The notes beneath the pieces were generated by a model. It did not search any database and was not told where the DNA came from. It was given only the letters and a program-made list of their open reading frames with translations. A program made the translations under genes and the position numbers. From assembly GCA_903901395.1 (NCBI GenBank), contig CAIUQW010000130.1, forward strand, positions 1-27,073: a stretch of 27,073 bases of DNA, given 5' to 3'. This document shows positions 17,301 to 24,453 of this stretch, piece by piece (within the stretch, counting starts at the first letter, position 1; each line of letters starts with the position of its first letter). This DNA is from an uncultured Chlorobiales bacterium. Its GTDB lineage: Bacteria > Bacteroidota > Chlorobiia > Chlorobiales > Chlorobiaceae.

Positions 17301-20300
17301 CTACGTGGAGACGATGGAGCAAACCGTTAACGCTGTCGCCTTGAGTGATACCTATACCCTGCACTCTCTGGCGCACCAATGGAGAAGTACGCCATCTCGC
17401 ATTGCTGCCCGGCATGCAGAACACTTACTGAAACCGGGCATTCAATTACGTATCCCGAAACGGCGAGTGATTGCCAGACCCGATTGGGATATGATCGATC
17501 TCTTGAATATGACGGGCGTGACAGAGACGCAATGGAAGGCAGTGAATTCCGGGGTGAGTATGGGTGCCGAGCACCCAGGCGAACTGATCACGCTTCCGGT
17601 TGGAACCTATGTCACTCAACCAGGTGACCGACTCGCAGACCTGGCATCCCGCTTCCACACAAGCGTGATCTCACTGGCTTCCGCCAATATGCATGTCGCC
17701 AATCTGTTCACCGGTTTACTCCCGTTCGACAGCAGGATAGAGGTGAAAGTGGCCACGGTACCGCCTGGCAGCATCGGGTTCACTATGACCCGGGAGGCGA
17801 CAGCAAAACGATGCGAGTTGAGTCAGGAAGAGAATGCGCTGGAGCATTTGTATAATCTTCTGGAATATAACATTGCCGAAAATGCCGATTTTAAGCACTC
17901 TGATCCCGGTTTGCCGGTGGCGCCGTTCAACACTGAGACGACAGGTGCCAGGGATACTGATCTTGTCAAGCGTCCTACAGCAGAGACAAACGGCAATTGG
18001 AACTACAAACGTATTGTTCCGGTCAGTTCGTTTGTGAAAACCATATCCGATACCTCTTTATTTGAAAGCCGATTGCCAGCGCTGATCGGACAGCTTTCCG
18101 GATGTGATCATCCTTTACGGCATTTCCGGAAGTTGAATGATGATATACCGCCTGATGACGAAAATCCCTACCGGGCTGTTGGCAGGACGGCGCAGATCGA
18201 TCTGCGATGGAATGATATTTTCGGTAACCAGACATTGTTCGACAATTCGGCAAGCGGCGAGGCAGTATCGACTCTTCCACCGATACCGGTAGGTTATATC
18301 GATCCGGTAATCGGTTTAGACCGCTTTCCGAGTGTGTCAGTAGCCTACATTGTTGATCGTAATGGGAGCAATGATTCTCCAGTGATGGATATCACCCTTG
18401 CATTCAATCCGGTTAAATACCAGTCATCGGGTGATGAAAACGATAGCTGGAAAGAACGGGCGCGTGCTGACCGGGATACGTACCAGAGAATCTATTATCA
18501 GCTTCTGCAGAATGATGTTTCGGTGACTCTTTACAACAGTTTGCAGAATGGTTCGCTTTTCGTCAAAGCCGATGATCCTGAGCCGAAAGCGGTTCTGGTG
18601 GCTTTTGTGCTCGAGATTTACCAGTACCTGGGCGAACTGCTTGGCGGCCGTCATGATACTCGCAGGAGTCATGAGGTTCAGCAAGGAGAATGCCTGACGA
18701 ATATTGCAAAAAATTATCGTGTTCCGGTCGAGCGGATTGTCGGCGTGAATCCGGGCGTTCCGCTTGATCATCGGGTAGAAGCTGGGCAGGTTCTCCGGAT
18801 ACCCGAAGCATCCATTCCTGCTGACAAACACCTGATTCTGCCTCTGAGCGATACAAATGTGACGCCGCTCTTTGCTTTGTCAGCGCGTATTCGTATTGCC
18901 CGCGATTCCGATCTGGTGGATGAGGGTTTCAAGGATGAAGCATCAGTATGCTTCGCTGAAACAAAGATAGCGCCCAACCTGAAAAAACCTGAAGCTGAGC
19001 AGAATGGCCAGGGAGATACTACGATCACTCTGGCGGATTTTACTAAAAAGCTGGAATCTGCATTTCCCGAACTGAAGGTTGCGGCAGGTATACCCAAAGT
19101 TGATATTGAACATGAACCCCAAGCCGATCTTTGGGTAGTTCGTTTCCAGAAGTCGCCAAATGGTATCTGCTTCAGTAAAACAGGCAACCCGTTCTTTTTT
19201 GCCTTACCGCCACTTTCCACGCACTTGCTTTCAGAGAAAGGGGTGCCGATTTATGATTATGTAAGCGGAGAGCTGATTGATGCTAATCTGCCAACATCTA
19301 CGGATTTCAGTGATATCGATCTGGACAGACTGGCAAAGGATTTTCTGAGTGCGGTGGATCTTTTTCTTCAGGCTGATTTTTCCATTCCTGCCTGGCTGGT
19401 CGAGTATCCGGCAACAGGCGCGGAGCAGCCGTACGAGGATATCATCGAGGCAAAGAGAACGTTGGCGAAGAACATCTCTGCTTATCTGGATTCTGTTCTG
19501 GATATTACAATCCCTTCCGGGAATCGGGAGGATGCCCGGCAACGTCTGATGCAGCAGCTGTTGATCAACCTTTCAGATGCCTACAGCATCGATACCGTAG
19601 TGCAGCTCGATGTCGATGTTCAGTCGCCCTACAATGATCCTGCGGTTATCGCACCCAATTTGTTCGGAAAAGTGGTCGCATCAGATGATTCTAATGGTGA
19701 TGAAAAAGCTTATGCTTTTTCCACGGCACGTTTTTCGCTCAAGCAATCCAGCACAGATCACTCATTCCTTACGCTACTGTTCAATACCAGAAAAGAGGGG
19801 GTTGCCAACCAAAGCTATTTTCCGGTTTCTCTGTGTTTCAAGATCAATTCGCTGGAACATGACATTGTTTCCGTGAAAGGTATAGATGGCTATAAAGCAT
19901 CATCATGGCTTACATTTGTTCGTCCAGACGAAAGTACAAACATAGATCTCGGTGATCTGAATATTCCCGTTCCCCTTCGGTCCTATCCCACAGCTCCGTC
20001 GTTAACAGGGCAGAGTTTCTTTCTTCCGTCCACTTCAGAAAGCGATGAACTGACCCAGGCCAAGAAATGGGGCTACCGGTATACCTATGAATATGCACTG
20101 GCGTCGCAGGACCAGATAGATACAGAGATATCGCTTAACGTAGCACAGGCAAAAAATGTGGATACACAGAGTCGCCAAGATGAGCCAGACCTGTACGAGG
20201 CCCTGTTGCAATTCACGAGTGCCTATCCGGCAATTCAGCAGGATTTTGTCAAGTATCTTATTCCCTTGTCTGATCTGCAAAAAGCTTTAACCGCGTTGCA

Positions 20301-21267
20301 GTCATTTGCCTGGTTGGTCGTCAGGGTGGCCAAAGCATGGGGACGCTGGCATGAGGATAAAGCGAGGTACTCGAAGCGTGAGAATGGTGAGTTGCAGTAT
20401 TGCTATAAGATCAAAGAAGACAGTTACGACCAGCATCTTCGGGTAACGGTCACCTCATTGGCTGATGTTTCAGTACCGTTGCCATCAGTGCTCATCGATG
20501 GATACGAAAAGGAAACTCTTCCGTCTGATTCAAATGCTATGAGTTTTGTTTATTGCAAGACAGATAAGTATGGAAAAAAGAGTTATCTGTCGATGGAAGA
20601 AGGGCGGCGGAATCTTCGCCGGAATGTGGAGCTGGACGGGCTCAATATCATTCTTCAAGAAAATGCCTGGGCTGGTCTGGCTGTATCAAGAAACGAAATG
20701 CTGGTGCCGTATATTCAAACAAACAACAAGTTTATTTATCGAACGCCTTCAATACGTTTTGCCAATATGTTGACGCCCTTGCTCGAGCCGGACATCAACA
20801 TTGATATCGCAAGCTTTACGAAGACAGCGCAAGAAAAAAAGTATCCGTTATCCTTATTGTTGAGCAATTTCCTCCGTGAATTGTTTAAAGAACTACCGAG
20901 TGAGCCGAAAACGGACCGTCAGATAAAAATCAGTTCATCCTACTCGTATATGATGGCAACAGGTATTTCTGTGTTGCTGCCGATTGGTTTGATAATTCCT
21001 TGTACGTTCAATATTCCTGATGATTTCAAGGTATCAGCTTGCCTGGAACAGACGGGTTCCATAACCCAGGACAGTTTTTTTGTCTGTCAATTTTCAGCAA
21101 TGCTCAAGCAGTGGTTTACTGATAACAAACCTGCCGACTCGGGGGGACGTTTCATTTTTGATCTCTCTCTCTTCTCCGGTATTACAAAGTCACAATTACC
21201 GGTTCTCCATATTCGGAGATTGTTTCTTTCTGTCAATATCATCGATTTTATCAGTGACTATCATTAA
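11368..21267 (+). CDS. 3,299-aa LysM-repeat protein with beta-repeat N-terminal region
   Basis: Residues 1 to about 1130 are repetitive beta-structure. A recurring pattern reads Leu-Pro, then a hydrophobic strand, then a strand ending near Asp-Pro-x-x-x or an equivalent turn (for example IDNFALRDWCVSFDPRQKQ and VNNIRLKDFGLTFNLTQKE), ending in very hydrophobic strands (VFGIGLQVGVG; FVVISAALDLRVFVSV). Residues about 1130-1450 are mixed. Five LysM-like repeats follow: about 1456-1527 (YTVRHGDSVEGLAQRFGLAT), 1530-1575 (LLDVANHYGVPVRQL), 1994-2033 (YTLHSLAHQW), 2081-2126 (YVTQPGDRLADLASRFHTSV) and 2435-2482 (HEVQQGECLTNIAKNYRVPV). The last 800 residues are unassigned. LysM domains usually bind N-acetylglucosamine polymers such as peptidoglycan. 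No signal peptide or membrane helix is seen. No clear ribosome site precedes the ATG, 33 bases after the EEP gene. Probably a structural scaffold or surface/tail-like protein. An uncharacterised-domain family may cover the N-terminal part, but I cannot name it with confidence. Confidence 0.88.
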   Translation: MTLQQIKDTLDANIETNKGTLRLAQDTIDSKDISNLFNTYLLGDVLVVTDAQSGLVNDCVTVTGKGDSLLFFGMNIALSFTMVNDVPSLKVAAEAVIAEQNGWTFGASFPVLRYTNWGGFPDPADPKQWIQYLFFSSAKLTLSEERLSFDGAFLFEKGLAPLSVLFGGGDRAEVTGEITLNKGDKGYKVTADTVVPEMELTANIGIVQVPVGNFSFKLSFALKASAFLLPEGDQKGRPVPVLETLLQSTIPINGKDVGIGVSVGTTIGIITMRALLPENTEIGLSELVTLANNANILSALPSNLPIIDNFALRDWCVSFDPRQKQLLSVSIVVATRTGFSWNIIPDVLELQNLCFWISAGFGSGTFDPALTLEATVGIGKPPSQVQIELSAFFPGYVFCGSLDPETPVDLQGILIHFLGEPVGATLPDTLQIGVLNLTADPKNRTYSAEIVLTTDLKIPTLLPTSLVVQSVQVNVNYVAGAATGAITGNLRIEEQNGDAPELFVTAAYKGSDEGWVFSGGLADGSALQLKTLIGKFLPAQYHSFDASAITIKTLFVSFTQGKVRKYEFRIGAEWTLDVGLPDPIKITAKAEIACDGSKPTNSEQYSGFIEGSLDLGNILVGARVDFKDKSNAYTFFFNGFFATLNKQGDDQIICFSVTNETSLGDLISLLVNAAIGQEVTLPSPWNVVNNIRLKDFGLTFNLTQKEVGVVYTTSIDLGFIKIEELSLTYRFANGQTNAPAEIKFGITKGSFLGGAKKLPEPWDVLDPAAAPDVPGQGEQLFRLDFLGLGQHVALKDNLTSDSVQEAVEALAKAFKRDSALRAAQGSPISATGLKFSSSGNWLIATKFVVVETFGVGIVFFDPVMYGLSFYVDGPKAKVFQGLRFEIMYKKVSDTVGLYMIYLKLPDTIRQIDFGSVSVTLPSIRLYIYTNGDFKVDLGFPLNDDFSESFGVQWLPFIGSGGFYIGFLSNDSAATLPTSKKGNFSPVVVFGIGLQVGVGKEINKGILKAGISITVQGIFEGIFAQFNAFEGDGQADEPYYYVQGKASLVGHVFGAVEFVVISAALDLRVFVSVRLVLEAHEPTVLALSAGVSVSLKIDVNLGLFSTSINCSYDTTIEESFTIGQHTVPPWSSQSLSAPFRRVPLRALNVENACPEIPVMNWQPVYPVTRVPLEIWFIPQFTVATEDGTGQQARVVAQLYLDSSIDRSKTKKSVCHSDGEPPEEEDFPFTKLAKGVFLWTLGAFINQTQKPVPVEDVLKAEIDSAVLNRILCFFSQEQPLEPFTWEQAKDFLSMYLDITVTIPPRQSEEERQVSVFPVLPFMVLKTPTGNKIYFDNARAPYVYDTAQLKLIRDYFRQLAVRDKNKKKASPDSVDEPGNKQSLATFMVIDYLSLLARESIRQAIDLLGSQSLTVEAGLNLNDFATQNGHYGISAEELAFSNRTRPLRSDLSLKVSGMRYTVRHGDSVEGLAQRFGLATDALYAANAYAVRTNIPQDSPAGKSSETVRYRAFDERMHPVPGETLQLPDFLHRTSSLEPESLLDVANHYGVPVRQLISDNLSVDGLFPEGSRIRIPFAEKMTVQKMIATMENHHCFEHLSGLSANMMLQGLRVPLPEKESGIGKPAALYKVTGQEIDGSAIQPGQELDLMVESALDWLHLGTTGTNLAFTFLKDDVDAIQKLEKSKLSPSLLELKPLALCDVQHRRYPLPVHIDWQLPESVLLFNGNNRLAATNDPAIWDFRNNLQSLISGKSAIAPKVRLLKEVQETLSRAGNPAPVTEYSWSTRLTVQLRQIKSAKNPAMLMPNVYEVQGINQDAMPLLQAFLEYVAEHPDQTLVDRIDILYTKEPAKAGQEAPPNGLCSDAIANSIVFLLQNNLSFLSDPPKSRKDVLARAADSQENLAGMASEDFLKRLWEASVTGSGGYLLYYQVKDSKAGLPDYLFNSEKVGEITLVITYNITDDILHGFINSVVIREQVDVSSELLYVETMEQTVNAVALSDTYTLHSLAHQWRSTPSRIAARHAEHLLKPGIQLRIPKRRVIARPDWDMIDLLNMTGVTETQWKAVNSGVSMGAEHPGELITLPVGTYVTQPGDRLADLASRFHTSVISLASANMHVANLFTGLLPFDSRIEVKVATVPPGSIGFTMTREATAKRCELSQEENALEHLYNLLEYNIAENADFKHSDPGLPVAPFNTETTGARDTDLVKRPTAETNGNWNYKRIVPVSSFVKTISDTSLFESRLPALIGQLSGCDHPLRHFRKLNDDIPPDDENPYRAVGRTAQIDLRWNDIFGNQTLFDNSASGEAVSTLPPIPVGYIDPVIGLDRFPSVSVAYIVDRNGSNDSPVMDITLAFNPVKYQSSGDENDSWKERARADRDTYQRIYYQLLQNDVSVTLYNSLQNGSLFVKADDPEPKAVLVAFVLEIYQYLGELLGGRHDTRRSHEVQQGECLTNIAKNYRVPVERIVGVNPGVPLDHRVEAGQVLRIPEASIPADKHLILPLSDTNVTPLFALSARIRIARDSDLVDEGFKDEASVCFAETKIAPNLKKPEAEQNGQGDTTITLADFTKKLESAFPELKVAAGIPKVDIEHEPQADLWVVRFQKSPNGICFSKTGNPFFFALPPLSTHLLSEKGVPIYDYVSGELIDANLPTSTDFSDIDLDRLAKDFLSAVDLFLQADFSIPAWLVEYPATGAEQPYEDIIEAKRTLAKNISAYLDSVLDITIPSGNREDARQRLMQQLLINLSDAYSIDTVVQLDVDVQSPYNDPAVIAPNLFGKVVASDDSNGDEKAYAFSTARFSLKQSSTDHSFLTLLFNTRKEGVANQSYFPVSLCFKINSLEHDIVSVKGIDGYKASSWLTFVRPDESTNIDLGDLNIPVPLRSYPTAPSLTGQSFFLPSTSESDELTQAKKWGYRYTYEYALASQDQIDTEISLNVAQAKNVDTQSRQDEPDLYEALLQFTSAYPAIQQDFVKYLIPLSDLQKALTALQSFAWLVVRVAKAWGRWHEDKARYSKRENGELQYCYKIKEDSYDQHLRVTVTSLADVSVPLPSVLIDGYEKETLPSDSNAMSFVYCKTDKYGKKSYLSMEEGRRNLRRNVELDGLNIILQENAWAGLAVSRNEMLVPYIQTNNKFIYRTPSIRFANMLTPLLEPDINIDIASFTKTAQEKKYPLSLLLSNFLRELFKELPSEPKTDRQIKISSSYSYMMATGISVLLPIGLIIPCTFNIPDDFKVSACLEQTGSITQDSFFVCQFSAMLKQWFTDNKPADSGGRFIFDLSLFSGITKSQLPVLHIRRLFLSVNIIDFISDYH

Positions 21268-21287
21268 TAAGAATACGCAAAGTCATT

Positions 21288-22877
21288 ATGAAAAATATAC
21301 TTAGTAATGGAGAGCAGGGGCCCCAGGGCCCACAGGGTTTCCAGGGCCCACATGGTTTCCAAGGTGATCAGGGCTTTCAGGGTAATCAGGGTAAAGACGG
21401 AGTGCCTGGGGGTAATTGGAGCTATCTTATTTTAAATGGAATTCAGGGGCCGCAGGGAAACAAAGGGGAAACGGGAGCCGCTGGGCCGCAGGGTGCAAAA
21501 GGCGAAACGGGAGCTATCGGGCCGCAGGGAAACAAAGGGGAAACGGGAGCCGCTGGGCCGCAGGGCGCAAAAGGCGAAACGGGAGCTATCGGGCCGCAGG
21601 GCGCAAAAGGCGAAACGGGAGCTATCGGGCCGCAGGGAAACAAAGGGGAAACGGGAGCCGCCGGGCCGCAGGGCGCAAAAGGCGAAACGGGAGCTATCGG
21701 GCCGCAGGGAAACAAAGGGGAAACGGGAGCCGCCGGGCCGCAGGGCGCAAAAGGCGAAACGGGAGCCGCCGGGCCACAGGGAGCTAAAGGCGAAACGGGA
21801 GCCACTGGGCCGCAGGGAGCTAAAGGCGATCAGGGAATTCAGGGGCCGCAAGGTAATCCCGGTAGCAGTGCGGTTGTCCCTTCAGGACTTATGGTATTGT
21901 CAGATTGTGTTCAACCGCCACAGGGTTTTACCGATAGTGGTTTGAAAGTGCTTGTCAATACGGCAAGCGGATTTTTCGATCCAGCACCTGATATGCCGGT
22001 TGCAAGGCATAGCATGGGCGTTGCCAGTGATGGTACTCGTATTTATGTGCTTGGGGGAACCAATAATTTTACGAAGACTGACAATAGCTCAAATGTTATG
22101 CAAATTTTTGACGGAGTCTCCTGGACGCAGGGGCCGCCAATGCCGGTTCCTGTATATGGGTCCACAGCGGTGTGCTGTCAGGGGCGAGTGTATGTCTTTG
22201 GTGGTTATCAAGCGGCTTATACTAATACAGTCCAGGTATATGATATACATTCAAATACATGGTTGAATAATGCATGTGATATGCCCTTTGCCGCAGCTCT
22301 TGTGGCTGTCGGTGTCATTGATGGAACGATTTATGTTTCTAACTTAAATGATCCAAATAGTTCAAATGATCAGACAAAGAATACATACTCGTTCACTCCG
22401 GCCACAAACAGTTGGAAAATGCTCGATATACTATCACCCAATGTATCAGCAGCCGGATTCGCTATATATAATAATAAGCTGTTAAGCTTCGGTGGTTGGA
22501 ATAGTGCGTCACCATCTCTTTGCAATGTCCAGATAGATCCGATTGGCTTTAAATATCGGTATCTGCCAAATTTTAACAATAGATTGAACTCACCCGGTGT
22601 GGCCTGTATTGGCAACAAGATATATATAGCAGGCGGCTATTCCGAAGATGGCTGCCCGACAGGTGTGCTCTATGAATATTCACCAGACACCAATGTAATG
22701 ACCAGGCTTCCACAGCAGCTTGGAAAGCCTCGAGCCTGGGTGGCAGCGGCTGCATTGGGAACCCGTTTCTATGTCATAGGTGGTGCCAGTACTGCTGATG
22801 GTAACGATACTGCTACAAAAACAGTTGAGGTGCTGGATATGGCAAAACTTTACCACACTCTTTTCCGTAAAGATTAA
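21288..22877 (+). CDS. Collagen-like stalk fused to a Kelch beta-propeller (529 aa)
   Basis: Residues 8-43 are twelve Gly-x-y triplets. A short break (WSYLILN) follows, then about 47 more triplets from 51 to about 193, mostly copies of GPQGNKGETGAA or GPQGAKGETGAI. Bacterial collagen-like tracts form trimeric rods and often decorate surfaces, spores or phage tails. Residues about 233-520 hold six Kelch-type repeats, each with a MP or hydrophobic start and a Y/F-V-hydrophobic-GG strand: IYVLGG, VYVFGG, IYVSN, LLSFGG, IYIAGG and FYVIGG. These would close as one six-bladed propeller, a likely ligand-binding head. No signal peptide or anchor is present, so any export would be non-Sec. It starts 20 bases after the giant gene with no clear ribosome site, and the glycosyltransferase-methyltransferase gene follows 18 bases later, suggesting that the rod is glycosylated. 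The function call is inference; the architecture is clear. Confidence 0.9.
   Translation: MKNILSNGEQGPQGPQGFQGPHGFQGDQGFQGNQGKDGVPGGNWSYLILNGIQGPQGNKGETGAAGPQGAKGETGAIGPQGNKGETGAAGPQGAKGETGAIGPQGAKGETGAIGPQGNKGETGAAGPQGAKGETGAIGPQGNKGETGAAGPQGAKGETGAAGPQGAKGETGATGPQGAKGDQGIQGPQGNPGSSAVVPSGLMVLSDCVQPPQGFTDSGLKVLVNTASGFFDPAPDMPVARHSMGVASDGTRIYVLGGTNNFTKTDNSSNVMQIFDGVSWTQGPPMPVPVYGSTAVCCQGRVYVFGGYQAAYTNTVQVYDIHSNTWLNNACDMPFAAALVAVGVIDGTIYVSNLNDPNSSNDQTKNTYSFTPATNSWKMLDILSPNVSAAGFAIYNNKLLSFGGWNSASPSLCNVQIDPIGFKYRYLPNFNNRLNSPGVACIGNKIYIAGGYSEDGCPTGVLYEYSPDTNVMTRLPQQLGKPRAWVAAAALGTRFYVIGGASTADGNDTATKTVEVLDMAKLYHTLFRKD
21447..21842 (+). repeat. 36-bp in-frame tandem repeat array (11 units) encoding collagen triplets
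   Basis: Eleven contiguous 36-base units each encode 12 residues beginning GPQG. Two main variants occur, NKGETGAA (N) and AKGETGAI (A), in the order N-A-N-A-A-N-A-N followed by three degenerate A-type units ending ETGAA, ETGAT and DQGIQ. Neighbouring units are nearly identical at the DNA level (for example GGGCCGCAGGGCGCAAAAGG), so the array probably changes copy number by slippage or recombination without breaking the frame. Confidence 0.93.
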
Positions 22878-22895
22878 ATTACGGCAACGGCCAAA

Positions 22896-24155
22896 ATGAA
22901 ATTATCGGTTTTTACACCTGCCCATCAAACCAGATATCTTGACGATGCCTACGCTTCGTTGCGACAGCAGACCTGTCCCGATTGGGAGTGGGTGCTGCTG
23001 CTCAACGGCGTAGCACGGAATAACTTATTGTCAGCTGATCTCCGGGCAGATGAGCGGGTCAGGATTTTTGAAATCGATTCCGTAAAAGGGGTTGGTGATG
23101 CCAAGGCACTCTGTCTGGAATATGCAACTGGAGATGTCTTTTTGGAACTCGATCACGACGACCTTCTTCATCCTGAAGCGTGTGCCGAGGTCCAACGGGT
23201 AATGCAAACAGGCGTTTCATTTGTCTACTCAAATACCTGTCGTATGTCCGAATCAGGGGATTCGGAAAACACAGAATATAATTGTATGCACGGTTGGTCT
23301 TACAGGTCTTTTTACTGGAAAGAAAAATCCTACAAGGAGTGCGTGTCGTTTCCTCCTTCACCACAGGCGATGTCATATATATGGTATATGCCCAACCATC
23401 TGCGGGCTTTTAATAGAGCACTGTATGACAAATCAGGAGGTTATAACCGTTCACGGTTTATATGCGATGATCAGGAGCTTATGCAGCGCATGTACATTCT
23501 TGATTCGCGCTTTCATCATATTGATTTGCCGTTGTACTTTCAACGGATTCACCAGGAGCAGACACAGGTGGTGCATAATGCGGCAATTCAAAGTTGTACG
23601 GTAGAACTTTATCATAAATATATTGCTGACGTAGCGCTGAGCTGGGCCAGGCAGTATGACCTGTTGGCGTTGGATATGGGTGGAGCGCATCGCAAGCCTA
23701 AAGGGTTTCTGGGCGTGGATAAGGGGGCCGGAGAAGGCGTGGACATCATAGCTGATGCCAACGAACGGTTGCCATTTCCTGATAATTCTGTCGGTGTGAT
23801 TCGTGCTGTGGATTTCCTTGAGCACATTCGAAATCCTGTACATATCATGAATGAGTTTCACCGGGTGCTGGTTCATGGAGGAATGCTGTTGTCAAGCACG
23901 CCATCGACCGATGGTCGCGGAGCGTTCCAGGACCCGACTCATGTAAGCTTCTGGAACGAGAATTCATTCTGGTACTACACCCGTAAGCACATGCGTGACT
24001 TTGTTCCGGAGATTACCGCCCGGTTTCAGGCGTCTTATGTCGGAACAGGTTTTCCGGATGAATTCTGTCTTCAGCATAATATCGCCTATGTTACGGCCAA
24101 CCTGTCAGCTGTCAAAGATGGTGGTGATCGTTTGCCGGGAGTGTTGGAAATATAA
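22896..24155 (+). CDS. Fused family-2 glycosyltransferase and SAM-dependent methyltransferase (419 aa)
   Basis: Residues 1 to about 230 are a GT-A (family 2) glycosyltransferase. It starts KLSVFTPAHQTRYLDDAYAS with the classic Rossmann first strand, has the metal/nucleotide-sugar motif LELDHDD (Asp86, Asp88, Asp89) and an acceptor-side DDQELMQR motif (191-198). Residues about 250-400 are a class I methyltransferase. A diverged SAM loop LALDMGGA (258-265) leads to the acidic GFLGVDKG, then ERLPFPDNSVGVIRA, DFLEHI and FHRVLVHGGMLLSSTPS, the standard order in this type. DPTHVSFWNENSF is also typical of such enzymes. The fusion should add a sugar and O-methylate it, or modify a growing glycan. 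It is cytoplasmic, with no signal or membrane segment. The collagen-like protein encoded 18 bases upstream is the obvious candidate acceptor, by analogy with glycosylated bacterial collagen-like proteins. The sugar donor cannot be predicted. Confidence 0.88.
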   Translation: MKLSVFTPAHQTRYLDDAYASLRQQTCPDWEWVLLLNGVARNNLLSADLRADERVRIFEIDSVKGVGDAKALCLEYATGDVFLELDHDDLLHPEACAEVQRVMQTGVSFVYSNTCRMSESGDSENTEYNCMHGWSYRSFYWKEKSYKECVSFPPSPQAMSYIWYMPNHLRAFNRALYDKSGGYNRSRFICDDQELMQRMYILDSRFHHIDLPLYFQRIHQEQTQVVHNAAIQSCTVELYHKYIADVALSWARQYDLLALDMGGAHRKPKGFLGVDKGAGEGVDIIADANERLPFPDNSVGVIRAVDFLEHIRNPVHIMNEFHRVLVHGGMLLSSTPSTDGRGAFQDPTHVSFWNENSFWYYTRKHMRDFVPEITARFQASYVGTGFPDEFCLQHNIAYVTANLSAVKDGGDRLPGVLEI

Positions 24156-24453
24156 AATAAAAAAGGTAAATTATTATATTAGTAAACTGATAAGAATATG
24201 TTGGCTATCTTGTTCAGGACATTGAATGAGGGGTTGATGATGTTATCTGTTCATGATCTGGCTTGTTGATATTCAGGCAAAAAACTGCCGATAGTTTTGC
24301 TGGAAAAAGAAGCTTGCATTGGGTGATATCAGTGCATACAGGTAAGATGTGAATTTATAATAATGATAAGAAAGTGCAAAAAAGGTTTGAGTGAAACAAT
24401 CATGTGGATTTTGTCGCTTAAGGCTATAATTAATAAAAATAAATATTACTTTT
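24156..24453 (+). promoter_or_regulatory. 298-base AT-rich intergenic region with a candidate -10 box
   Basis: No gene is visible. A perfect TATAAT lies at 24425-24430, which would start transcription near 24437, 17 bases before the ATG at 24454. No good -35 box sits at the right distance (TTGTCG at 24411 is too close), so an activator may be needed. An imperfect hairpin around 24274-24302 (GCAAAAAACT with AGTTTTGC) lacks a following T-run and is not a convincing terminator. The leader just before 24454 is nearly all A and T and has no Shine-Dalgarno sequence. The region probably separates two transcription units. Confidence 0.4.

Noticed and set aside
21447..21842. 36-bp regularly spaced repeats resembling a CRISPR array
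   Set aside because: Units are contiguous with no unique spacers and encode collagen triplets in frame.
21416..21945. Long Arg/Gly-rich or Pro-rich open frames in other frames and on the minus strand of the collagen array
   Set aside because: A 36-base periodic sequence without stops is open in several frames; only the Gly-x-y frame continues into the Kelch domain.
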